Assembly: GCA_005883905.1 (NCBI GenBank)
Contig: VAYD01000275.1
Span: 3,466-8,755 of the forward strand
Length of the DNA: 5,290 bases
Direction of reading: 5' to 3'
Source: Actinomycetota bacterium
Lineage (GTDB): Bacteria; Actinomycetota; Thermoleophilia; Solirubrobacterales; Solirubrobacteraceae
The stretch's first letter is position 1, and every line of letters begins with the position of its first letter. A program made the translations under genes and the position numbers. Positions 1-5,290 of this stretch are shown one piece after another. A model generated the notes under the pieces. It ran no database searches. It saw only the letters and a program-made list of their open reading frames with translations, and was not told the origin of the DNA.

Positions 1-469
1 CGGCAGCGACGTGATCGTCCCGGGCGGCCAGAAGCTGATCGCGCAGCGCGACGTCGGCGAGTACAAGGCCAAGGTCCAGGACGGTCCGTGGCCGGCGTTC
101 CCGGCGGACCTGACGTCGATCGCGGTGGCGCTCGCCACCCAATGCGAGGGGTCGGTGCTCATCCACGAGTGGATGTTCGAGTCGCGCATGTTCTTCATCG
201 ACAAGCTCGTCGCCATGGGCGCCGACATCACGCTGTGCGACCCGCACCGCGCGATCGTCAACGGGCCCAGCCGGCTGCGCGGCGAGCGCGTCGAGTCCCC
301 GGACATCCGCGCCGGGATGGCGGTCCTCCTCGCCGCGCTGTGCGCCAAGGGGTCCACGGAGATCGGCAACATCCGGCAGATCGACCGCGGCTACGAGCGC
401 ATCGACGAGCGCCTGCGGGAGCTCGGCGCCAGCATCGAGCGCGTGGCGACCGAGCCCGCTCACGCATAG
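1..469 (+). CDS. murA: UDP-N-acetylglucosamine 1-carboxyvinyltransferase (MurA), C-terminal part, 5' end outside window
   Basis: Only the last 155 codons are present; the frame is open from base 2 and ends at TAG 467-469. MurA transfers enolpyruvate from PEP to UDP-GlcNAc, the first committed cytoplasmic step of peptidoglycan synthesis. The family is recognised from PWPAFPADL (the Asp matches the catalytic Asp of the E. coli FPTD motif), then a [18 protein letters not shown] block, SPDIRAG (the DLRA loop, with its active-site Arg) and [18 protein letters not shown] (the conserved RGYE Arg near the C terminus). The PEP-reactive Cys loop lies upstream of the window and cannot be checked. The variant motifs EWMFESR and DPHR look like the divergent MurA branch of some Actinobacteria and Chloroflexi rather than the enterobacterial type; this is from memory. 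The stop is 16 bases before hisZ on the same strand, so co-transcription with the his genes is plausible. The gene identity is secure, but a second MurA paralogue elsewhere is possible. Confidence 0.93.
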   Translation, partial: GSDVIVPGGQKLIAQRDVGEYKAKVQDGPWPAFPADLTSIAVALATQCEGSVLIHEWMFESRMFFIDKLVAMGADITLCDPHRAIVNGPSRLRGERVESPDIRAGMAVLLAALCAKGSTEIGNIRQIDRGYERIDERLRELGASIERVATEPAHA

Positions 470-473
470 CGTT

Positions 474-485
474 AGGGCACAGCCC
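474..485 (+). promoter_or_regulatory. hisZ ribosome binding site inside a mini-hairpin
   Basis: AGGG at 474-477 is the only Shine-Dalgarno-like sequence before the hisZ ATG at 486, with 8 bases between. GGGC at 475-478 can pair with GCCC at 482-485 across a 3-base loop (ACA), so the binding site could be partly masked right up to the start codon. The site begins only 5 bases after the murA stop, so ribosomes finishing murA could open the hairpin and couple the two genes. The pairing is seen in the sequence; any regulatory effect is inference. Confidence 0.4.
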
Positions 486-1430
486 ATGATCCACCGGACC
501 CCGAGCGGAACCCGTGACGTCCTGCCCGACGAGATGCGCGAGCTGCGCGCGATCACGGCGGCGCTGCACGGCGTGTTCGAGGGTTCGGGCTACGGCGAGC
601 TGTACACGCCGGCGCTCGAGTACGAGTCGGTCGAGCGGATGGCCGGCGGCCAGGGCGTCTACCGCATGTTCGACGAGACGACCGGCGAGATGCTGGCGCT
701 GCGCTCCGACATGACCGTGCCGATCGCGCGCGTGGTCGGGACGCGCTACGCGACCGCCGATCCGCCGCTGCGCTTCTGCTACTTCGCCCACGCCTACCGC
801 GCGGTGCGCCCGCAGCGCGGGCAGGCGCGTGAGTTCCTGCAGGCGGGCATCGAGCTGGTCGGCTCGCCGGCGCCGCAGGGCACCGTCGAGGCGCTGACGG
901 TGCTGTGCCGGGCGCTGGACGCGGCCGGGCTGCGCGACTACCGCGTCGGGCTCGGCGATGCGTCGCTGTTCCCGGCGCTGCTCGCCGGCCTGGACGTGCC
1001 CGAGGAGACGCGGGCGCGGATGCTGCGCGAGCTGGTGGATCGCGACTACGTCGGGCTCGAGCGCGAGGCGTCACAGCTCGGCGTGCGCGACGAGGTCCTG
1101 CGGGTCGCGCAGACGCGCGGCGGCCCGGAGGTGCTGGAGGCGCCGCCGGGGCCGGTCGCGGATGCGTTCGAGGGGCTGCGCGCGATGCACGCGCTGCTCG
1201 ACCCCGATGTCGCCTCGCGGGTGATCTTCGACCTCGGGCTGATCCGCGACCTCGACTACTACACGGGCGCGGTGTTCGAGGTCTACGACCCGGCGCTCGG
1301 CGCGCCGATCGGCGGCGGCGGGCGCTACGACGACCTGCTCGGGCGCTTCGGGCGGCCGCTGCCGGCCGTGGGGTTCGCTCTGGGCATCGACCGGCTGCAC
1401 ATCGCGCTCACCGGGGAGGAGCGCGGATGA
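486..1430 (+). CDS. hisZ: ATP phosphoribosyltransferase regulatory subunit HisZ
   Basis: A 314-residue paralogue of histidyl-tRNA synthetase that activates the short form of HisG and carries its histidine feedback response. It acts in the cytoplasm as part of a HisZ-HisG hetero-oligomer and has no aminoacylation role. The class II synthetase core is visible: TPSGTRDVLPDE at the N terminus (5-16), LALRSDMTVPIAR (70-82), a motif-2-like RAVRPQRGQAREFLQAGIEL (105-124), LIRDLDYYTGAVFEVY (252-267) and GGGGRYDDLLGRFG (277-289), ending with AVGFALGIDRL (294-304). It stops there: the C-terminal anticodon-binding domain of true HisRS (about 420 residues) is missing, which together with the adjacent short hisG supports HisZ over HisS. 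The catalytic-type RDLDYYTG tract is retained, so an automated pipeline could mislabel it. ATG 486 is chosen because the conserved TPSGTRD begins five residues in. The TGA overlaps the hisG ATG in an ATGA junction. Confidence 0.93.
   Translation: MIHRTPSGTRDVLPDEMRELRAITAALHGVFEGSGYGELYTPALEYESVERMAGGQGVYRMFDETTGEMLALRSDMTVPIARVVGTRYATADPPLRFCYFAHAYRAVRPQRGQAREFLQAGIELVGSPAPQGTVEALTVLCRALDAAGLRDYRVGLGDASLFPALLAGLDVPEETRARMLRELVDRDYVGLEREASQLGVRDEVLRVAQTRGGPEVLEAPPGPVADAFEGLRAMHALLDPDVASRVIFDLGLIRDLDYYTGAVFEVYDPALGAPIGGGGRYDDLLGRFGRPLPAVGFALGIDRLHIALTGEERG
1413..1420 (+). promoter_or_regulatory. Strong Shine-Dalgarno sequence for hisG
   Basis: GGGGAGGA lies at the end of hisZ, 6 bases before the hisG ATG at 1427. 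It is the best ribosome binding site in the cluster and settles the hisG start despite the 4-base overlap with hisZ. It suggests that hisG is translated efficiently in its own right as well as by coupling. Confidence 0.7.
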
Positions 1431-2056
1431 TCGGCGACCTCCGCATCGCGGTGCCGCGGGGCGCGCTGCTCGGCGAGACGCTCGACCTGCTCGACCGCCT
1501 GGGCGTCGACACGGCGGAGGTGCGCTCGAACGATCGCAAGCTGCTGTTCGACAACGGCCAGCTGATCACGATGCGCCCGTCGGACGTGCCCACGTACGTC
1601 GAGGCCGGCGCGGCGGACATCGGCATCACGGGCAAGGACGTGCTGATGGAGCAGTCGGAGCGCAACGTGTACGAGCTCGTGGACCTCGGCTACGGGCGCT
1701 GCTCGATGGTGCTCGCGTCGGTCGAGGGCGACGACGCCGCGAGCGAGGCGCTGCGGCGCCTCGGCGTGACGCGCGTCGCGACGAAGTACCCGAAGACCGC
1801 AGCGGCGTACTTCGAGCGCACGGGCCGCCAGGCGGAGATCGTGGAGGTCAAGGGCTCGGTCGAGCTGGCGCCGCTGACGGGGCTCGCCGAGGCGATCGTC
1901 GACCTGACCGCGACGGGGACCACGCTTCGCGAGAACGGGCTGGTGGTACGCGAGGAGATCGCGGTCGCCACCGCCCGGCTGATCGCGAACCCGGTGGCGC
2001 ACAAGCTGAAGGCCGAGGCGATCGACGACGTCGTGGGGCGCCTGCGTGCGGGCTGA
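1427..2056 (+). CDS. hisG: ATP phosphoribosyltransferase catalytic subunit, short form (HisG-S)
   Basis: Catalyses the first, committed step of histidine synthesis, ATP + PRPP to N1-(5-phosphoribosyl)-ATP + PPi. At 209 residues it is the short form, lacking the roughly 80-residue C-terminal ACT-like regulatory domain of long HisG, and so is expected to depend on the HisZ encoded just upstream. Recognisable blocks are RIAVPRGALLGETLDLL (6-22), RPSDVPTYVEAGAADIGITGKDVL (50-73, periplasmic-binding-protein-like lobe), LGYGRCSMVLA (87-97), RVATKYPKTAAAYF (116-129) and the family signature around 145-171, with VELAPLTGLAEAIVDL followed by TATGTTLRENG; TATGTTL is the PRPP phosphate-binding loop. The start is ATG 1427 in the ATGA overlap with hisZ, backed by a strong Shine-Dalgarno. 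The C-terminal end overlaps the hisD start by 11 bases. A longer reading frame runs upstream through hisZ in this phase, but it is only a high-GC shadow. Nothing essential appears to be missing. Confidence 0.95.
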   Translation: MIGDLRIAVPRGALLGETLDLLDRLGVDTAEVRSNDRKLLFDNGQLITMRPSDVPTYVEAGAADIGITGKDVLMEQSERNVYELVDLGYGRCSMVLASVEGDDAASEALRRLGVTRVATKYPKTAAAYFERTGRQAEIVEVKGSVELAPLTGLAEAIVDLTATGTTLRENGLVVREEIAVATARLIANPVAHKLKAEAIDDVVGRLRAG

Positions 2057-3239
2057 GCGGTTCAGCTGGCACCCGGGTGTGGCCGACGAGCTGCGCGCGC
2101 TCGTCCCGAGCGGCGCGTCGGTGGCGCCGCAGGTGATGGAGATCGTGGAGGCCATCCGTGTCGGCGGCGACGCCGCGCTGCGCGAGTTCGTGCGGCAGTT
2201 CGACGGCTATGTAGGCCCGCTGCGGATGGATGCGGGCGAGCCGCCGACGGGCGACCTGCGCGCGGGCCTCGAGGTCGCGATCGCCAACGTGCGCGCCGTG
2301 GCCGAAGCGGGCGTGGGGGAGGACCAGCTCGTCGAGCTGCCCCAGGGCCACTCCGTGCTGCTGCGCGAGCTGCCGGTGCGCCGCGCGGCGATCTACGTGC
2401 CGGGAGGCCGCGCGCCGTACCCGTCGACGGTGGTGATGGGCGTCGTGACCGCGCAGGCCGCCGGCGTGGAGGAGGTCGTCGTCTGCGCGCCGGGCGCGCA
2501 CCCGGTGATCCTGCAGGCGTGCGCGCTGTGCGGCGTCTCCGAGGTCTACGCGATGGGCGGCGCCCACGCGGTGGCAGCGCTCGCGTACGGCACGGAGTCG
2601 ATCGAGCGCGTCGACGTGATCGCGGGCCCGGGCAACTTCTACGTGCAGGAGGCCAAGCGCCAGTGCTCGGCCGACGTGGGCATCGACGGCTTCGCCGGCC
2701 CCTCGGACGTCTTGGTCCTTGTCACTGAGGGACCTGACCCCTCGGTGACAGACGATCTCGCGGCCCAGGCCGAGCACGGGCCGGGGACGATCGTGGTCGC
2801 CGCCAGCGACGATCCTGCGCTGCTCGACGCGATCGACTTCGACCCCGGCGAGGCGGAGTGCGCGCTGGTCGACCTGCCGGACATGGAGGCGGGCCTCGAG
2901 CTGGCGAACGCGTTCGCCCCCGAGCACCTCGAGCTCGTCGGCGAGGCCGCCGAGGCGCTGGCGCCGCGGGTGCGCAGCGCCGGGAGCCTGTTCGTCGGCG
3001 CTGCGAGCGGGACCGCCTTCGGCGACTACGTAGCCGGCTCGAACCACTGCCTGCCGACAGGCGGGGCGGCGCGGTTCGCGTCGGGGCTCGGCGCGCGCCA
3101 CTTCCGCCGGCGCATGAGCGAGGTGCGGATCGGCGACGCTGCGGGGGAGCTCGCCCAGGCAGGCGTGCCGATCGCGGAGGCCGAGGGCTTCGTCGTCCAC
3201 GCACGATCGATGCGCGACCGGGAGAATGCGCGCCCGTGA
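2046..3239 (+). CDS. hisD: Histidinol dehydrogenase
   Basis: Zn-dependent, NAD-linked enzyme that oxidises L-histidinol to histidinal and then to L-histidine, the last two pathway steps. It has 397 residues, somewhat short for a family near 430; part of the deficit is about 15 residues (compared with E. coli from memory) between AEHGP and the catalytic APEHLEL. Conserved parts are AIYVPGG (115-121), VYAMGGAHAVAALAYGTESI (167-186), AGPGNFYVQEAKRQ (193-206), FAGPSDVLV (216-224), AAQAEHGP (239-246), APEHLEL (291-297), FGDYVAGSNHCLPT (325-338) and EGFVVHARS (380-388). Zn ligands by family equivalence are Q241, H244, D327 and H385; the general bases are E293/H294. The normally invariant GGAQA is GGAHA here (H174), at the position of an NAD-contacting Gln in E. 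coli. A 12-bp hairpin with A/T-ending codons spans residues 225-235. The GTG 2046 start overlaps hisG by 11 bases; the next in-frame GTG (2079) would cut into the conserved N terminus. The 3' end overlaps hisB by 14 bases. Confidence 0.95.
   Translation: MRAERFSWHPGVADELRALVPSGASVAPQVMEIVEAIRVGGDAALREFVRQFDGYVGPLRMDAGEPPTGDLRAGLEVAIANVRAVAEAGVGEDQLVELPQGHSVLLRELPVRRAAIYVPGGRAPYPSTVVMGVVTAQAAGVEEVVVCAPGAHPVILQACALCGVSEVYAMGGAHAVAALAYGTESIERVDVIAGPGNFYVQEAKRQCSADVGIDGFAGPSDVLVLVTEGPDPSVTDDLAAQAEHGPGTIVVAASDDPALLDAIDFDPGEAECALVDLPDMEAGLELANAFAPEHLELVGEAAEALAPRVRSAGSLFVGAASGTAFGDYVAGSNHCLPTGGAARFASGLGARHFRRRMSEVRIGDAAGELAQAGVPIAEAEGFVVHARSMRDRENARP
2720..2750 (+). repeat. Strong intragenic inverted repeat (hairpin) in hisD
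   Basis: The arm TGTCACTGAGGG (2720-2731) pairs with CCCTCGGTGACA (2739-2750) over a 7-base loop ACCTGAC. That gives 12 consecutive pairs, one of them a G-U wobble, and a terminal U-G pair could extend it by one. The codons across 2712-2756 include TTG, CTT, ACT, GGA, CCT, ACA and GAT, so A/T-ending codons are far more frequent than in surrounding hisD. No T-run follows the 3' arm, which argues against a classical intrinsic terminator. It could be an mRNA stability or processing element, a protein-binding palindrome or a relic of a small palindromic repeat. The protein alignment shows no extra residues here, so simple insertion is unlikely. Confidence 0.7.
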
Positions 3240-3810
3240 GCCGGAGACCAAGGAGACCGACGTCCGGCTGCGACTGTCACTCGACGGCGTCGGCGCGGGC
3301 GAGCGCCGCACGCGCATCGGGTTCTTCGACCACATGCTCGACCTGGTCGCGCGCCACGGCCGGATCGACCTGGACGTCCAGGTCACCGGCGACCTCGAGA
3401 CCGGCGGCCACCACACGGTCGAGGACACCGGGCTCACGTTCGGCCAGGCCCTCGATCGCGCGCTCGGCAACCGCTCCGGCATCCGTCGCTACGGCCACGC
3501 CGTGGTGCCGATGGATGAGGCGCGGGCGTCCTGCGCGATCGACATCAGCGGGCGGCCGTTCGTCGCCCTCGACGCGCGGCTGCCGCCCGGCGCGACCGGC
3601 GGGTTCGACCACGAGCTGACCGAGGAGTTCTTCCGCGCGGTGGCGAACACGGCGAGGCTGACGGTGCATGTGAGCGTTGAAGCGGGGACGAACGCCCACC
3701 ACATGATCGAGGCCTGCTTCAAGGCGTTCGCCCGCGCACTTCGTGAGGCGGTGGAGATCGACCCGACTGAAACGGGCGTCCCGTCGACGAAGGGCACGCT
3801 GACCGAGTGA
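3226..3810 (+). CDS. hisB: Imidazoleglycerol-phosphate dehydratase
   Basis: Mn-dependent enzyme that dehydrates imidazole-glycerol phosphate to imidazole-acetol phosphate in the cytoplasm. At 194 residues it is the monofunctional form; there is no N-terminal histidinol-phosphatase domain as in E. coli HisB. The family core runs end to end: KETDVRLRLSLDG (9-21), IGFFDHMLDLVARHG (31-45), GGHHTVEDTGLTFGQAL (60-76) with the first metal-binding His/Glu cluster, GIRRYGHAVVPMDEA (85-99), DISGRPF (106-112), LTEEFFRAVANTARLTVHV (131-149), NAHHMIEACFKAFARALR (156-173) with the second metal cluster, and the C-terminal GVPSTKGTL. The usual DDHHT reads TGGHHT, leaving the metal ligands intact. ATG 3226 is the only sensible in-frame start and the conserved KET block begins at residue 9. 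The purine-rich GGGAG before it is only one base from the ATG, so initiation probably depends on coupling to hisD, which it overlaps by 14 bases. hisC, often the gene between hisD and hisB in Actinobacteria, is absent here. Confidence 0.95.
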   Translation: MRAREPETKETDVRLRLSLDGVGAGERRTRIGFFDHMLDLVARHGRIDLDVQVTGDLETGGHHTVEDTGLTFGQALDRALGNRSGIRRYGHAVVPMDEARASCAIDISGRPFVALDARLPPGATGGFDHELTEEFFRAVANTARLTVHVSVEAGTNAHHMIEACFKAFARALREAVEIDPTETGVPSTKGTLTE

Positions 3811-4400
3811 TCGGCATCTGCGACTACGGCATGGGCAACCGCCGCAGCGTCGTCAAGGCGTTCGAACGCGTCGGCGCCGACGCTCGCATGACCGGCGACC
3901 TCGACGTGCTCGAGCGCGCCGACGCGCTCGTCGTGCCCGGCGTCGGCGCCTTCCCGCAGGCGATGGACGAGCTGCGAGCAAGGCGGCTCGACAAGCTCCT
4001 GCAGCGCCGGGCCGGGGAGGGGGTGCCGGTGCTCGGCATCTGCCTCGGGATGCAGCTGCTGTTCGAGTCCTCCGATGAGCACGAGGGCGCTGCCGGGCTC
4101 GGCCTGCTGCCCGGAACGGTGCGCTACCTGCACGCACCGAAGCTGCCGCACATCGGCTGGAACCTCGTGGCGTGGGAGCGCGATTCGCCGCTCAACGCGG
4201 GGCTTGACGGCCCGCGCGCCTTCTACCACGTGCACTCGCTGGCGCCCGAGACCGACGCGGTGCTCGGATGGGGCGAGTACGGCGAGCGCTTCGCCACGGT
4301 CGTCGGCCGCGACAACGTCTTCGGCGTGCAGTTCCACCCCGAGAAGTCCTCGGCCGACGGTCTCGCACTGCTCGAGAACTTCACGAGGCTCGCGGCGTGA
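3807..4400 (+). CDS. hisH: Imidazole glycerol phosphate synthase, glutaminase subunit HisH
   Basis: Class I glutamine amidotransferase of 197 residues, a typical length. It hydrolyses glutamine and channels ammonia to its partner HisF, which makes imidazole-glycerol phosphate and AICAR from PRFAR. Visible motifs: ICDYGMGNRRSV at the N terminus (4-15), VVPGVGAFPQAMDEL (42-56, oxyanion strand region), VPVLGICLGMQLLFE (73-87) with nucleophile Cys79, KLPHIGWNLV (112-121), AFYHVHSLAPE (138-148) and VFGVQFHPEKS (171-181) with His177 and Glu179 completing the triad. The start is GTG 3807, overlapping the hisB stop as GTGA; the nearest Shine-Dalgarno-like AAGGG ends about 12 bases upstream, so translational coupling is likely. 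Its obligate partner hisF is not next to it, nor anywhere in the window, so the two subunits must be expressed from separate loci. Confidence 0.96.
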   Translation: MIGICDYGMGNRRSVVKAFERVGADARMTGDLDVLERADALVVPGVGAFPQAMDELRARRLDKLLQRRAGEGVPVLGICLGMQLLFESSDEHEGAAGLGLLPGTVRYLHAPKLPHIGWNLVAWERDSPLNAGLDGPRAFYHVHSLAPETDAVLGWGEYGERFATVVGRDNVFGVQFHPEKSSADGLALLENFTRLAA

Positions 4401-5094
4401 TCCTCTACCCGGCGATCGACATCTCCGACGGCAAGGCCGTCCGGCTGGTCCAGGGCGACTTCAACGAGAAGACCGTCTACGAGGACTCGCCGCTCGAGGC
4501 CGCGCGCGCCTGGGTCGACGCCGGTGCGCGCTTCCTGCACGTCGTAAGTCGCTGCACCACCTCGACCAGATCACGCACGAGCTCCACGTCCCGGTGCAGT
4601 ACGGCGGCGGCCTGCGCTCGCTGCCCGCGGTCCGCGACGCGCTGCGCGCCGGCGCCGAGCGCGTGATCCTCGGAACGGCCGCCTACACCGACATCGACTT
4701 CCTCGACGACGTGATGGGCGCGTTCCGCGAGCGCGTCATCGTCTCGGTCGACACGCGCGGCGGCAACGTGTCCACCTCCGGCTGGCAGGAGACGACTCAG
4801 ATGCCCGCCGAGGCCGTCATCGAGCGCCTGCAGAACCGCGGCGTGCGCTCGTTCGTCTACACGAACGTCGACCGCGACGGCATGCTCGAGGGGCCGGACC
4901 TCGACGAGGTGCGCCGCATCGCCGCCGTGGTGCGCGGCCGGTTCATCTACTCGGGCGGCATCGGCAGGATCGACGACCTCGTCGCGCTCGCCGCCCTGCG
5001 CCAGGTCAACCTCGGCGGCGTCATCGTCGGCAAGGCCCTCTACGAGGGCCGCTTCACGATCGCCGAGGCGCAGCAGGCGCTGAGCCCGCGCTGA
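4397..5094 (+). pseudogene. hisA: ProFAR isomerase HisA, disrupted by an out-of-frame internal deletion
   Basis: HisA isomerises ProFAR to PRFAR, the HisF/HisH substrate, and folds as a TIM barrel. The first 50 codons from GTG 4397 (GTGA overlap with the hisH stop; GAGG at 4385-4388 as ribosome binding site) are normal: YPAIDISDGKAVRLVQGDF with catalytic Asp8, ending ARFLHVV. The homology then jumps to another frame at about 4546 (KSLHHLDQITHELHVP, then VQYGGGLRSL) and continues intact for 182 codons to TGA 5092-5094, including the second catalytic Asp in VSVDTRGG, TNVDRDGML, YSGGIG and VIVGKALYEG. Between LHVV and KSLHH the near-universal DLDGAR.G.P segment is missing, about 10 codons plus one base. 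The two parts total 232 residues against a usual 240-245, matching a loss of about 31 bases. As read, translation ends at TGA 4664-4666, giving 89 residues with about 39 out-of-frame. This is either a true inactivating deletion or an assembly error; I cannot tell which. Confidence 0.85.
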
Positions 5095-5290
5095 CCTCGC
5101 CGAGCTCGGCGAGCAGGCGCTTGAGCTCGTCGAACCGCTCGGCGCCCATGCGCTCGGACCACTCGCGCTCGAGTTCGACGACCGTGCTGCGGATCGCGTT
5201 CCCGGCCGCGCGCCCGCGCGCCGTGAGCGCGAGCCGCTTGGAACGCTGGTCGCCGGGGTCGTCACGCCGCTCGAGGTAGCCGAGCTGCTC
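5054..5290 (-). CDS. MarR-family transcriptional regulator, C-terminal part, 5' end outside window
   Basis: The - strand frame is open from the window edge for 78 codons and stops at TGA 5056-5054. The translation starts EQLGYLERRDDPGDQRSKRL and continues into ALTARGRA, the winged-helix wing of MarR proteins, whose usual pattern is GY.ER..DP.D.R.K...LT..G; the Asp and Arg of the wing are present. It is followed by a charged helix with VVELEREWSERMGAERFDELKRLLAEL, matching the C-terminal dimerisation helices of the family. The N-terminal helices and the recognition helix are outside the window, so ligand and target genes cannot be guessed. It is convergent with hisA and the two ends overlap by 41 bases. 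The last residues (SAGSAPAAPRRS) are low-complexity and lie mostly in the overlap. It is probably not the his regulator, since convergent placement alone gives no such link. Confidence 0.82.
   Translation of the reverse strand, partial: EQLGYLERRDDPGDQRSKRLALTARGRAAGNAIRSTVVELEREWSERMGAERFDELKRLLAELGEVSAGSAPAAPRRS
5096..5113. terminator. Perfect 18-base palindrome between the convergent gene ends (weak terminator candidate)
   Basis: CTCGCCGAGCTCGGCGAG begins one base after the hisA stop codon and lies inside the marR coding tail, where it encodes LAELGE. As RNA it could form a 7-bp GC-rich stem with an AGCU loop on either strand. Its position between convergent genes suits a bidirectional terminator, but neither side has a T-run, and GCCGAGCTCGGC-type palindromes arise easily in GC-rich coding DNA. 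This is a weak call. Confidence 0.22.

Noticed and set aside
905..1426. The 5' extension of the hisG reading frame back into hisZ
   Set aside because: The translation upstream of 1427 is Arg/Ala-rich noise, hisZ occupies another frame with clear homology, and the strong Shine-Dalgarno sets the hisG start at 1427.
486..1430. Histidyl-tRNA synthetase (hisS) as an alternative identity
   Set aside because: The protein ends after the catalytic-like domain with no anticodon-binding domain, is about 100 residues too short, and lies directly before short-form hisG.
1848..3482. A 544-codon open frame on the - strand opposite hisD and parts of hisG and hisB
   Set aside because: It is antisense to three well-supported genes, spans their boundaries, is rich in Arg/Ala/His, and shows no recognisable domain. 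Long antisense frames of this kind are expected in GC-rich DNA.
4540..4552. Programmed ribosomal frameshift in hisA
   Set aside because: No slippery heptamer or downstream structure is evident, and frameshifting would still give a HisA without the conserved DLDGA segment, so it does not explain the sequence.
4397..4666. The 89-codon frame from the hisA start as a deliberate small protein
   Set aside because: Its first 50 residues are HisA and its last 39 are out-of-frame sequence whose overlapping frame is clearly conserved HisA. It is a by-product of the deletion, not a gene.
4477..5265. A 262-codon - strand frame opposite hisA and overlapping the MarR region
   Set aside because: It is in a different frame from the MarR homology, has Ser/Arg/Ala-rich low-complexity sequence and no known motifs. 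The frame ending at 5054 carries the real MarR signature.
1..5290. tRNA or rRNA genes, CRISPR arrays, insertion sequences, riboswitches or a T-box
   Set aside because: Coding sequence fills the window apart from 16 bases. I saw no regularly spaced repeats, transposase motifs, tRNA-like arms or leader region in which such elements could lie.

Overview
The window is a GC-rich stretch (roughly 70% or more by eye) packed with genes. It holds a histidine biosynthesis gene cluster on the + strand between the tail of murA and the tail of a convergent MarR-family regulator. The high GC, frequent GTG starts and 4-14 base gene overlaps fit a high-GC bacterium. A short HisG paired with HisZ, plus the murA linkage, makes me lean towards a deep-branching actinobacterial lineage such as Thermoleophilia/Solirubrobacterales. 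That placement is inference and could be wrong.

Layout: 1-469 is the 3' part of murA (cell-wall UDP-GlcNAc enolpyruvyl transferase). After a 16-base gap come hisZ (486-1430), hisG short form (1427-2056), hisD (2046-3239), hisB (3226-3810) and hisH (3807-4400), then a hisA broken by an out-of-frame internal deletion (4397-5094). Every his junction overlaps (4, 11, 14, 4 and 4 bases), so the cluster is almost certainly one translationally coupled transcript, possibly led from murA or further upstream. On the - strand, the last 78 codons of a MarR-type winged-helix regulator (5054-5290) overlap the hisA 3' end by 41 bases. No gene-free stretch approaches 300 bases; the only spacer is 470-485.

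How the genes work together: HisZ with HisG starts the pathway (ATP + PRPP). HisA would isomerise the aminoimidazole intermediate ProFAR to PRFAR. HisH supplies ammonia to HisF for making imidazole-glycerol phosphate. HisB dehydrates that product, and HisD carries out the last two oxidations to histidine. hisF, hisI/hisE, hisC and the phosphatase are not in the window and must be elsewhere if the pathway is complete.

This is mostly ordinary housekeeping DNA and I see no novel system. Three points deserve a second look: the hisA lesion (about 31 bases missing from the conserved VVDLDGA region, with a frame change); a strong 12-bp hairpin with atypical codons inside hisD; and a Gln-to-His change at a normally invariant NAD-site position of HisD.
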